Shown piece after piece: positions 1 to 6,461 of a DNA stretch of 10,168 bases. The stretch is from Candidatus Treponema excrementipullorum (GTDB taxonomy: Bacteria > Spirochaetota > Spirochaetia > Treponematales > Treponemataceae). The position numbers and the translations under genes are program-made. The stretch covers positions 1 through 10,168 of the forward strand of contig JAHLFV010000141.1 of assembly GCA_018883625.1 (NCBI GenBank). The letters run 5' to 3'. Each line of letters opens with the position of its first letter. Position 1 is the stretch's first letter. The notes beneath the pieces are model-generated. The model was given only the letters and a program-made list of their open reading frames with translations, had not been told where the DNA came from and made no database searches.

Positions 1-288
1 CACTGTACCCTTAGCATCCACGGTAACTAATCGTACATGAACCTCACCTTCCTGATCGATCAGTACAGGCGCATCATAAATAAAACCAAAATCTAAAGGA
101 TTTGATCCAGACAGAGAATAATACACTTCATACCCGGAAGGAACTTCTACAATCAATGGCTGTTTGTTTGCCCAAGTTCCTTCTACGGGACTGATTATTG
201 TAAGGGGAGAAGTAGCCTGAACAGCGAAGGCTGAAGGCACTAACAAAAAAAAGAAAGCAAAAATCCCAAGATACAAAGCCTTTTTCAT
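1..288 (-). CDS. Secreted protein with chitobiase C-terminal-like beta domain, N-terminal part only
   Basis: I translated this frame by hand: it is open for 96 codons from an ATG at 288 to the left edge, so the 3' end is missing. Residues 1-22 form a signal peptide (MKKALYLGIFAFFFLL, then VPSAFA), with likely signal peptidase I cleavage after Ala22 and no lipobox Cys. Residues 30-96 resemble the CHB_HEX_C/Fn3-associated beta-sandwich found at the ends of chitobiases and in many surface proteins: an IISPVEGTWANKQP opening, then a YYSLSGSNP strand-turn where the family usually has YYTLDGSxP, then IYDAPVLI and a VRLVTVDAKG strand. A strong ribosome site (GGAGGGAG) lies just upstream. The start is 27 nt after the phosphoribosyltransferase stop, so the two genes are probably cotranscribed. 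The rest of the protein, and so its role, cannot be seen. The product is probably periplasmic or outer-surface. Confidence 0.75.
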   Translation of the reverse strand, partial: MKKALYLGIFAFFFLLVPSAFAVQATSPLTIISPVEGTWANKQPLIVEVPSGYEVYYSLSGSNPLDFGFIYDAPVLIDQEGEVHVRLVTVDAKGTV

Positions 289-315
289 GTTTCACTCCCT
301 CCGTCTCAGAACAAC

Positions 316-918
316 TTAAATGAGATTTTTAAAAACTTCCCGTAATTCGGGATCGTCCTTGTAGTAATACTCTTCTAATTCTTCCGGAGATAAACCAATC
401 AACTCATGACTCATATAATGGATCCATCGATCTTCTTCCGGTTTGGTGATGGTGAATTTACGACACCAATAATCAGGCTGAATAGGCAATTGTTCCTCAT
501 GATAAGTAAAATATTTGTAATCATGAACGGCTACTTTAATATCTTTTCTGGGTACACCCTTTTCCAGCAAAACTTCCACAAGGTAATTTATTGTCTTACC
601 GGTGTCAAAGATATCATCCACCAATAATATTTTATCCCCCGGGCGTAAATGATCCGGAGAATAAGTCCATCCGTCTACCATAATTCTGTCTCGCTGGCGG
701 ATGTCTGAATATGAACGGGCCACTACCGCTGCATACAACACCGGTCTAGCACCTTTTCGGGCGATCTTAAAATATTCACTGACCACATTAGCTACAGAAG
801 CTCCCCCACGGAGAGAAACATAGATAATATCCGGCACAAAACCATCCATATGGATTTTATGGGCAAGTTTAAGAGCGTTGTTTCTTACTTTATCATAGGG
901 AAGAAATTCTTTAAGCAT
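316..918 (-). CDS. Phosphoribosyltransferase, hypoxanthine/xanthine (purine salvage) type
   Basis: This is a complete 200-aa cytoplasmic type I phosphoribosyltransferase. The PRPP-binding signature is clear at about residues 97-110 (ILLVDDIFDTGKTI), with the paired acidic residues D101 and D102. The pyrophosphate-loop region is at 35-40 (SLRGGA). A YWCRKF segment near 150-155 resembles the C-terminal base-stacking region of Gpt-like and COG2236-type enzymes. The family transfers ribose 5-phosphate from PRPP to a free purine base to make the nucleotide. Spirochaetes depend heavily on salvage, so hypoxanthine or xanthine/guanine is the likely substrate, but the base specificity cannot be decided here. 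The start is supported by a GAGGTG ribosome site. It lies upstream of the secreted protein gene and diverges from the 157-aa gene. Alternatives are a plain regulatory or orphan PRTase. Confidence 0.85.
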   Translation of the reverse strand: MLKEFLPYDKVRNNALKLAHKIHMDGFVPDIIYVSLRGGASVANVVSEYFKIARKGARPVLYAAVVARSYSDIRQRDRIMVDGWTYSPDHLRPGDKILLVDDIFDTGKTINYLVEVLLEKGVPRKDIKVAVHDYKYFTYHEEQLPIQPDYWCRKFTITKPEEDRWIHYMSHELIGLSPEELEEYYYKDDPELREVFKNLI

Positions 919-981
919 ACATACACCTCATTTTGGAATGATAACTGAATTTATTAAATAATACAAGATATGACTCCGTAG

Positions 982-1010
982 TTTATAATCCTTACCCATA
1001 AGGTATGAAA
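982..1010 (-). promoter_or_regulatory. Possible promoter for the phosphoribosyltransferase unit
   Basis: On the minus strand a TATAAA -10-like box (982-987) lies 17 nt downstream of a weak TTTCAT -35-like box (1005-1010). It would give a leader of about 60 nt before the ATG at 918. In DNA this AT-rich such matches occur by chance, so the call is weak. The divergent gene arrangement does require some minus-strand promoter in this region. Confidence 0.3.
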
Positions 1011-1042
1011 AAAACTGACATGCAAAAATGTTTCTATTTACC

Positions 1043-1071
1043 TTGTAAAGGCTATAACAATCCGATAAAAT
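1043..1071 (+). promoter_or_regulatory. Candidate sigma-70 promoter for the 157-aa gene
   Basis: TTGTAA (1043-1048) and TAAAAT (1066-1071) are separated by exactly 17 nt. They match the sigma-70 consensus at 4/6 and 5/6 positions. Transcription would begin near 1078, giving a leader of about 35 nt before the chosen start at 1114. This fits well and is one reason to prefer the downstream ATG. Confidence 0.5.
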
Positions 1072-1100
1072 AAACCTGAATTCCTCATAATGATTATGTT

Positions 1101-1107
1101 GGTGGAG
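1101..1107 (+). promoter_or_regulatory. Ribosome binding site that sets the start at 1114
   Basis: GGTGGAG lies 6 nt before the ATG at 1114, ideal spacing. The earlier in-frame ATG codons at 1090 and 1096 have no purine-rich site in front of them, and choosing one would place this site inside the coding region. Confidence 0.65.
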
Positions 1108-1113
1108 AAAACT

Positions 1114-1587
1114 ATGCAGAGTCAAAAAAGTATCAGAGAGTTTTACAAACAATTTTCCGAAAAAACAGGAGATACCGTTAATTCTGTTGTACTGGCAAAA
1201 ATTTCGGGAGTACCATCCTTTGTGTTAAATCAGGTTGGATTATCCTATCCTAAAGGACAGGATTTTTTATGGGGACTTTTGATTTTAGGTGAAAAGGATA
1301 TACATTTTTTTGTTCATCCCAGCGAAGGCCTGTTAGTTTCTATGTTCAGAGCTACCGGTAACGGAGAAGCCCCCAAAGAACAATATGTGCGCATTGAAAA
1401 ATCTTCCCTTGCAGATATTTCGCCGGAACCGGTGAGAAAAAGTCTTATTCCTTTGTTTTCTCCCCAACCAAAAGTTATTTTGATTTCCTTTTATACTCCT
1501 CAAAGTGAAAAAATAACTCTCCCATTTGAACCGATAAATGGTCTTAAAAAAATCATGCCTCTTTTTGATGCATATAAAACCAAGTAA
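1114..1587 (+). CDS. Hypothetical protein, 157 aa, unknown function
   Basis: I do not recognise this protein. Starting at 1114 it is 157 aa, soluble, with no signal peptide or membrane segment. It begins with a charged amphipathic stretch (MQSQKSIREFYKQFSEK). Alternating hydrophobic segments follow that look like a compact alpha/beta or PH-like beta barrel: VVLAKISGVPSFVLNQ, then LWGLLILGEKDIHFFV, then a KVILISFY strand near residue 130, ending in a lysine-rich tail. The short strand reading LLILGEKDIHFFVHPSEG resembles the strand-turn-strand of bacterial PH-like folds, but this is only an impression. An in-frame extension to 1090 would add eight residues and is disfavoured by the ribosome site. 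It has its own promoter candidate and is followed by the mutase gene after 95 nt. No terminator hairpin is visible between the two. Confidence 0.8.
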   Translation: MQSQKSIREFYKQFSEKTGDTVNSVVLAKISGVPSFVLNQVGLSYPKGQDFLWGLLILGEKDIHFFVHPSEGLLVSMFRATGNGEAPKEQYVRIEKSSLADISPEPVRKSLIPLFSPQPKVILISFYTPQSEKITLPFEPINGLKKIMPLFDAYKTK

Positions 1588-1635
1588 TTATTCCTTCTCT
1601 TCAGTTTTACCGAAAGCAAACCTCCTGTATGTCCC

Positions 1636-1664
1636 TTGAACCCCATAATTTTTTATAGTACACT
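1636..1664 (+). promoter_or_regulatory. Candidate promoter for the phosphohexomutase gene
   Basis: TTGAAC (1636-1641) and TACACT (1659-1664) are 17 nt apart, each matching the sigma-70 consensus at 4/6 positions. The start codon at 1683 would follow a leader of only about 12 nt that just includes the AGAGG ribosome site at 1671-1675. The very short leader weakens the call, and readthrough from the upstream gene is possible. Confidence 0.35.
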
Positions 1665-1682
1665 GATAAAAGAGGTTTTTAT

Positions 1683-3575
1683 ATGACTTTTTATGATAAA
1701 ACAACAAATTTTGAGCTTGGATCTCCAGAGAAAATTCCGTTGTCACAAAAAGATGCTCTTCCCAGCTTTGAGGAAGTATCGGAAGCTTTTTCTTCCATGA
1801 TTCTATCAGCTTCTGGATGGAGAAAAATATTTGTTCAATCTGGACAGGAGGAAGATGCCTCTCCTGAAATCGGAAGTTCCAATACAGTTTTGTCTGCTTT
1901 AATAGCCAAAGTCTTTGCGGACTATATAATACATCGTTGCGGTCACAATTGTACAGTAGCGGTAGGAATAGACGCCCGCCCCACAGGAACTTTGATTGCA
2001 GATACCGTGTTAAGGGTATTGGCTGCCAGTGGAATAACAGTTCAGTATCTGTTTATCACTGCAGCTCCAGAAATCATGGCTTATGCAAAAAAAATCGATG
2101 CTTTTGTGTATATTTCCGCTAGCCATAATCCTGTAGGTCATAACGGTATTAAATTCGGTTTAAATGACGGTGGAGTTTTGCCGGGAACCGAAACAGCAAA
2201 ACTTACAGAAGCTTTTACAGCGTTGTGTAAAGATGCTTCTTCTATACAACTAGCTGCGGAATTGATTGCCCGGTGCAGTCCCGAAACCTTGTCTAAAATT
2301 TATGAAGCAATGCCTCATTACAAAGCTGCTGCAGTGGATTCCTATAAAGCTTTTACAAAAGAAGTTATTACAGGTAGTACCGATCCCCAAAAACAGGAAA
2401 ACTTCTTTACTATCATACGAGAAAATGTAAAAGAAAAACCCCTGACTGTTGTGTGCGACATGAATGGTTCAGCCAGAAGCCTTTCCATAGATTCCGACTT
2501 TTTACCGGAACAGGGAATCTCTTTTGCCGCCATCAACAATAAACCTCGGCATATTGTTCACGGAATTATTCCGGAACGGGATAATTTGCTCTTTACTGCA
2601 CGAGAGATGGATCGTCTAAAAGAACGGGATGCGTCTGTATCGTTAGGATATATGCCGGACTGTGACGGAGACCGGGGAAATATAGTTTTCTGGAACGACA
2701 AAACAAAAAAAAGCGAGATTCTTCAGGCTCAGGAAGTATTTGCACTGTCTGTTCTGGCAGAACTGGCTTACCTCGATTATAGAACAGAAGGCCACAATGT
2801 CAAAGCTGCAGTGGCGGTAAACGACCCTACATCCATGCGGATAAATGATATTGCAAACACCTTTAATGCAAAAGTATTCAGGGCAGAAGTTGGAGAAGCT
2901 AACGTTGTGAATTTGGCTCGGGAAGTAAGACAACAGGGATATACCGTACCAATTTTAGGTGAAGGTTCTAATGGAGGCAATATCACCCATCCGGCAGCAG
3001 TGCGGGATCCTATTAACACTATATTTGCTTTGATAAAATTATTGGTTATAAAAGACAAAAAATTGGAAGATAAGGTAAAACTAGGTCTTTTCCATAGATG
3101 GTGCATCAAAAGTAATCAAGAAGACAAATATAAAGAAGACTTTACCTTGGCAGATATCATAGCAACCTTACCTGTTTACGTTACTACCGGTGTTTCAGAA
3201 AAACGGGCTTTGCAACATATTCAGTCTACCGATCATGCAATACTAAAACGCAAGTTCCAAACCTACTTTGAAAAATCTTGGGAAGAGAAAAAAGACTATT
3301 TACGGCAAACTTATGGTATCTCTTCCTACGTAGCAGTATGTAATAACGGTACTAAAGAAACAGTAGATGTAAAAGATTTTGGTATTTCCGGTAAGGGAGG
3401 TCTCAAAATTATATTTAATGATATAGATGGTCTTCCCTGCGGTTTTATCTGGATGAGAGGTTCCGGTACCGAACCGGTTTTCCGTATTCTCTGTGATGTA
3501 AAGGGAGATAAACCAACTATGGAAGCGGAATTATTACAATGGGAGACAGAATTGCTTTTGCAGGCAGATAAGTAA
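1683..3575 (+). CDS. Phosphohexomutase (phosphoglucomutase/phosphomannomutase family), long form
   Basis: This is a 630-aa cytoplasmic enzyme of the alpha-D-phosphohexomutase superfamily, which interconverts sugar 1-phosphates and 6-phosphates through a phosphoserine. All four active-site loops are present in order. The catalytic loop is SASHNP at 145-150, with Ser147 as the phosphorylated residue. The metal loop is DCDGDR at 326-331. The sugar-recognition loop is GEGSNGGN at 426-433. The C-terminal phosphate-binding loop is RGSGTEP at 592-598. It is longer than the usual 450-550 aa: about 90 residues precede the first core strand (VAVGIDARP), and there are extra segments around 170-250 and 455-560. 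The sugar loop differs from the GExSGH form of common PMM/PGM enzymes, so glucose, mannose or an amino sugar cannot be chosen. The start is supported by AGAGG 7 nt upstream. A terminator follows directly. Confidence 0.92.
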   Translation: MTFYDKTTNFELGSPEKIPLSQKDALPSFEEVSEAFSSMILSASGWRKIFVQSGQEEDASPEIGSSNTVLSALIAKVFADYIIHRCGHNCTVAVGIDARPTGTLIADTVLRVLAASGITVQYLFITAAPEIMAYAKKIDAFVYISASHNPVGHNGIKFGLNDGGVLPGTETAKLTEAFTALCKDASSIQLAAELIARCSPETLSKIYEAMPHYKAAAVDSYKAFTKEVITGSTDPQKQENFFTIIRENVKEKPLTVVCDMNGSARSLSIDSDFLPEQGISFAAINNKPRHIVHGIIPERDNLLFTAREMDRLKERDASVSLGYMPDCDGDRGNIVFWNDKTKKSEILQAQEVFALSVLAELAYLDYRTEGHNVKAAVAVNDPTSMRINDIANTFNAKVFRAEVGEANVVNLAREVRQQGYTVPILGEGSNGGNITHPAAVRDPINTIFALIKLLVIKDKKLEDKVKLGLFHRWCIKSNQEDKYKEDFTLADIIATLPVYVTTGVSEKRALQHIQSTDHAILKRKFQTYFEKSWEEKKDYLRQTYGISSYVAVCNNGTKETVDVKDFGISGKGGLKIIFNDIDGLPCGFIWMRGSGTEPVFRILCDVKGDKPTMEAELLQWETELLLQADK

Positions 3576-3596
3576 AGACTATACCTTTTGTTTTAT

Positions 3597-3643
3597 AAGC
3601 TGCCTTAAGGGGCAAAGGTGCCTTGAGACAGCTTTTTTATTTT
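3597..3643 (+). terminator. Intrinsic terminator after the phosphohexomutase gene
   Basis: A long hairpin has outer arms AAGCTG/CAGCTT and a continued inner stem ending in GGCA/TGCC around an AAGG loop. It contains one mismatch, a G-U pair and a small GG bulge, and is followed by TTTTTTATTTT. It lies 21 nt after the stop codon. The T-run is only on the plus-strand side, so it is directional and would not stop transcripts from the minus-strand operon. Confidence 0.85.
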
Positions 3644-3896
3644 ATAGTGGATTGCAAAAGGGACATTTTCTTGTGACAACTTTCTGAAACGGCTTTTTTT
3701 ATAACACATCATAAAACAGCCCACCGTATCACAAAGGATTTCGGTAGTGTCAAGAATTTTGCGCAAATTAGTTTGCAGATCCTGATATAAATGAAGTCAG
3801 CCGGCAATGGAGGCGTCCTCAAGGGCATCCTCCAGGTGCTTCTGTACGTCGTTCCATAGTCACACGCACTACAAAATCGCTTTCATATTTTTGGAA
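3604..3896 (-). pseudogene. Probable decayed coding remnant between the terminator and the ABC ATPase gene
   Basis: No intact gene fits this stretch of nearly 300 bases. On the minus strand, reading directly after the ATPase stop, one frame gives FQKYESDFVVRVTMERR and then fails. After a one-base frame change near 3848 it continues as VQKHLEDALEDASIAG and meets a TGA at about 3798-3800. In that same frame it stays open for more than 60 further codons (LHLYQDLQTNLRKIL, then a Cys-rich part) to a TAA at about 3604. The codons look protein-like and the 3797-3850 patch is clearly richer in G+C than its flanks, which suggests a disrupted, possibly acquired gene. I cannot name the family. It could also be chance open frame in noncoding DNA. 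The last 40 bases overlap the terminator. Confidence 0.35.
3691..3721. repeat. Inverted repeat in the intergenic region
   Basis: GGCT at 3691-3694 pairs with AGCC at 3718-3721. Inside it, TTTTAT pairs with ATAAAA around an 8-nt loop, with a small asymmetric bulge. Neither strand has a T-run after the stem, so it does not look like a standard intrinsic terminator. It is nonetheless the only clear hairpin downstream of the minus-strand operon and could mark its 3' end. Confidence 0.4.
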
Positions 3897-4637
3897 TTAC
3901 AAACTATGTTCCGAAAGATACGTTAAAAGTAATTTTTCCGTTTCAAAAACTCTAGAATTGGGACAAGTATATCGCTGACGCAAAGGCAGTTTCTTCCCCT
4001 CTTCCAAAATTTTTTTTGGTACCTCATACACTATTTTGAGAGGCGTACCTAGCAATAGAAGTACCCTGTCTCCCAAAGCCAAAGCTTCCCTCACATCATG
4101 AGTAACAAAAACTACAGTTTTCCGCTCCTTTTCAAGGAGCCTTTCCGTCAATTCCATTAACCGCAGTTTCAAAGAAATATCTTGAGATTGAAAAGGCTCA
4201 TCCATTAAAAGCACTTCCGAAGGGAAGGCAAAGGCCCGAGCTAAAGCGCATCGCTGTCGTTCTCCACCGGAACAATGCAAGGGAAGAGCTCCCTTTTTAT
4301 GCTCCAACTCCACCTGTGACAAGAAAAATGCAACCCGGTTTTGAGCTTCTTCTTGAGAATAAAATTTTTTCATGGGAAGTAAAACATTTTTTTCCAAAGA
4401 GTACCAAGGAAGTAATCGCGGTTCCTGAAACAAATAAGAAGGATGTGATACACCTTCTACACATCCGGCTTCCGGCACAATTAAACCGGCAAGGCAATCA
4501 AGCAAGGTAGTTTTTCCTGCACCGGAGGGAGCCAAAACAGTAGTGATACACCCTTTTTCAAAATTTACCGAAAAAGCATCATAGATAAGCTTTTTACCTC
4601 GTTGTATTTGAATGTTTTGTATCTGAATATCTTTCAC
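3897..4637 (-). CDS. ABC transporter ATP-binding protein, SsuB/TauB-like
   Basis: This is the cytoplasmic ATPase of the importer, 246 aa with the chosen start. The Walker A motif is APSGAGKTT at about 36-44. The Q-loop is FQEPRLLPW near 70-78, typical of the nitrate/sulfonate/taurine group (COG1116). The ABC signature is CSGGERQR near 122-129, Walker B is EVLLMDEP near 141-148, and the H-loop is FVTHD near 177-181. All catalytic residues are present, so it should hydrolyse ATP. The start is uncertain. A GTG at 4637 overlaps the permease stop in a GTGA arrangement typical of translational coupling. A TTG at 4646 would add three residues. Neither has a good ribosome site. It is the last intact gene of the minus-strand operon. 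Confidence 0.93.
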   Translation of the reverse strand: MKDIQIQNIQIQRGKKLIYDAFSVNFEKGCITTVLAPSGAGKTTLLDCLAGLIVPEAGCVEGVSHPSYLFQEPRLLPWYSLEKNVLLPMKKFYSQEEAQNRVAFFLSQVELEHKKGALPLHCSGGERQRCALARAFAFPSEVLLMDEPFQSQDISLKLRLMELTERLLEKERKTVVFVTHDVREALALGDRVLLLLGTPLKIVYEVPKKILEEGKKLPLRQRYTCPNSRVFETEKLLLTYLSEHSL

Positions 4638-5398
4638 TTTTCCCAACCGAATATTTTAGAGCTATGTAAAACAAAATTTAAGGCAGCTTCCACAATAAAA
4701 CAAATCACAATCAATACTATGGTAACAGCAAAGACCTGGGCAGTTTCTATGTGTACTTTGGCAGTTTGTAACAGAGTTCCGGCGGCTCTGGTTGGCAAAG
4801 CCAGAACTTCTCCTGCAGCCACCACCTTCCAAGAAAGACCAAACGCACTGACAGCACCGGAAAAAAAATAAGGCACACAGGAAGGAATATAGATATGCTG
4901 CAGTAAACTCCAGTAAGATAACCCAAAAACCTTGCCAAAATCCAATAGATTTTTATCTGTATTGTTAATACCGGTTTTTACTGCAGATATCATAACCGGT
5001 AAACTCATCAGGACTGCAACAAATACAGGAACAAAGGATGTCCCAAACCAAAAAACAGCCAGTAAAATAAAAGACACAACAGGCGTTGCTTTTACAATAG
5101 AAAGAGGTAATGCCAAAAAATTATCAAAAAAAACACTTATACCTGCTAAAGTCCCCAGCAAAAAACCCAGAACTACTGTTATAAAAAAAGCAGTTATACT
5201 TCGTAAAAAGGTTGTACCAATATGTTCCCAAAAAACAGGAGAAACGAAGTCCGATTTAAGCACTTGATAAGTTTCCCAAGGAGAAGGCAGAATTACGGGA
5301 ACATTTATTATCTTTGCTGCTATATGCCACAAAACCAGCAGTAACAGCCCTACTAAAACAGTCACCACCGGTTTTGAGTGCAAAACACTTTTTTTCAT
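4634..5398 (-). CDS. ABC transporter permease, SsuC/TauC-like
   Basis: This is a 254-aa inner-membrane permease of the binding-protein-dependent family (BPD_transp_1). Hydrophobic segments lie at about 10-29, 62-90, 103-140, 173-196 and 219-246, consistent with six helices if 103-140 holds two. The cytoplasmic coupling (EAA) loop is visible at about 151-190: DFGKVFGLSYWSLL, then IYIPSCVPYFFSG with the conserved Pro after the second helix. This loop contacts the ATPase. SsuC and TauC have the same size and layout. No recognisable ribosome site precedes the ATG, where the leader reads TTTTCCATAAG. Expression may depend on coupling to the binding-protein gene, which ends 17 nt upstream, or on a non-standard start. 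The 3' end overlaps the ATPase gene. Confidence 0.92.
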   Translation of the reverse strand: MKKSVLHSKPVVTVLVGLLLLVLWHIAAKIINVPVILPSPWETYQVLKSDFVSPVFWEHIGTTFLRSITAFFITVVLGFLLGTLAGISVFFDNFLALPLSIVKATPVVSFILLAVFWFGTSFVPVFVAVLMSLPVMISAVKTGINNTDKNLLDFGKVFGLSYWSLLQHIYIPSCVPYFFSGAVSAFGLSWKVVAAGEVLALPTRAAGTLLQTAKVHIETAQVFAVTIVLIVICFIVEAALNFVLHSSKIFGWEK

Positions 5399-5415
5399 CT
5401 TATGGAAAACTGAAT

Positions 5416-6444
5416 TTATTCAAAATAAAAATCAGAAGTAGGCAAACTTCCTCCTATAGCCTCAGGAGAAAAAGTCATAAAAACGTTATATAAGGATTCC
5501 AAGCTTTCCTTTGCCTCCGAAGCGGGAGTAAACACAAAGGCTCCCACAGGTATCACTTTTGCGGCAATAGCTCCCTGTAATCCCAAGGTGTACTTTTCAA
5601 CCAATTTTCCCGCTTCTATAGGATTAGCCTCTGTCCATGTAATAGAATCTTCAAAAGCTGCTGTAATTTCCCTTACAACCTCAGGATACTGCACAGCAAA
5701 ACTTTTACGAACCACCAACACCGTCAAAGGGAAATTACTATCGTTGCCATCAATTGACGCATACTCTTTTTGAATATCTATAACCCGACTGATAGAGGGG
5801 TCTTTTGAACAAACGACTGTAGAAAACGGTTCCGGTACAAGGGCATACTGTATTTTACCTGCAATAAGAGCTGCGGGAATTTCTGCGGTAGGAATGGAAA
5901 AATCCAAAGTTACGGCATCGGTATTTGTCCCTTTTTCTGCCACACTACTAACAGCTATGCCGTTCTTTTCCAATAAATACCTAAACATGTAGTCGGGTGT
6001 TGCTCCCTGCCCGGCTACTACAACAGTTTTTCCCTTTAAATCATGAAGACTTTTAACAGAAGAGTCCTTGGATACAAGAGACAAATTACCCTCACCTACA
6101 ACAGCTGTTACAAGCAAAGCCTGATTATTCTTTGTAAAAACCTTCGCAGCAACATTAGGAGGAAGTACAGCCATGTCAACCTCGCCCTTCAACAACTTCG
6201 GTAACAATACATCAGGACTTGCTGCTACCTCAAATCGGCATAATACATTTTCAATCTCAGGTTTGTTTTCAAACATATAGGCCATAGGAATACCACTGGG
6301 ACCGTTTAACGCAGAAATTGTCACCGGTAAAGGCCCCCTAGTAGCTTCCTCCAAAGGTGGAGTAGCATCTTGAGTACCGCCGGCAAAAACAAACACTGAC
6401 AGTACCATAAAAATACACATAAAAAACAACTTATATAGTTTCAT
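5416..6444 (-). CDS. ABC transporter periplasmic substrate-binding protein, SsuA/ThiY/NMT1-like
   Basis: This is a 342-aa binding protein of the NMT1/SsuA-type fold. Residues 1-21 form a signal peptide ending FVFA before GGTQD. Signal peptidase I cleavage after Ala21 is likely, because the only nearby Cys (Cys10) lies inside the hydrophobic core with no lipobox around it. The mature protein starts with a strand (LPVTISALNGPSGIPMA). Then come the LLKGEVDMAVLPPNVAAKV segment and the LHDLKGKTVVV hinge strand with its AGQGATPDYMFRYLL helix. All are typical of this family, whose members bind small organic ligands such as sulfonates, taurine or pyrimidine precursors. The ligand cannot be read from sequence. 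A strong GGGAGGT site precedes the ATG. It lies between avtA and the permease gene, so it is the binding partner of this importer. Confidence 0.9.
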   Translation of the reverse strand: MKLYKLFFMCIFMVLSVFVFAGGTQDATPPLEEATRGPLPVTISALNGPSGIPMAYMFENKPEIENVLCRFEVAASPDVLLPKLLKGEVDMAVLPPNVAAKVFTKNNQALLVTAVVGEGNLSLVSKDSSVKSLHDLKGKTVVVAGQGATPDYMFRYLLEKNGIAVSSVAEKGTNTDAVTLDFSIPTAEIPAALIAGKIQYALVPEPFSTVVCSKDPSISRVIDIQKEYASIDGNDSNFPLTVLVVRKSFAVQYPEVVREITAAFEDSITWTEANPIEAGKLVEKYTLGLQGAIAAKVIPVGAFVFTPASEAKESLESLYNVFMTFSPEAIGGSLPTSDFYFE

Positions 6445-6461
6445 TTCGTACCTCCCTTAAT

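Noticed and set aside
944..956. The 13-mer AACTGAATTTATT, also present near 5408-5420
   Set aside because: It is a short AT-rich match in two unrelated intergenic spots with no further similarity around it, so it is not treated as a dispersed repeat.
928..1152. Minus-strand open frame of 74 codons in the divergent region
   Set aside because: It runs through the plus-strand promoter candidate and the start of the 157-aa gene. It has no ribosome site, and its composition is that of AT-rich noncoding DNA.
2777..3109. Minus-strand open frame opposite the phosphohexomutase gene
   Set aside because: It lies antisense to conserved active-site codons of a clear gene and has no ribosome site.
3791..3859. 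Plus-strand 22-aa hydrophobic small open frame (MKSAGNGG, then LQVLLYVVP)
   Set aside because: No ribosome site or promoter precedes it, and it lies opposite the decayed frame in the GC-rich patch. Chance is the simpler explanation.
4602..5267. Plus-strand open frames opposite the permease gene
   Set aside because: They are shadows of the permease codons, with low-complexity Lys/Thr-rich products.
6445..6461. Possible riboswitch before the binding-protein gene
   Set aside because: The intergenic space is only 17 nt and is filled by the ribosome site.
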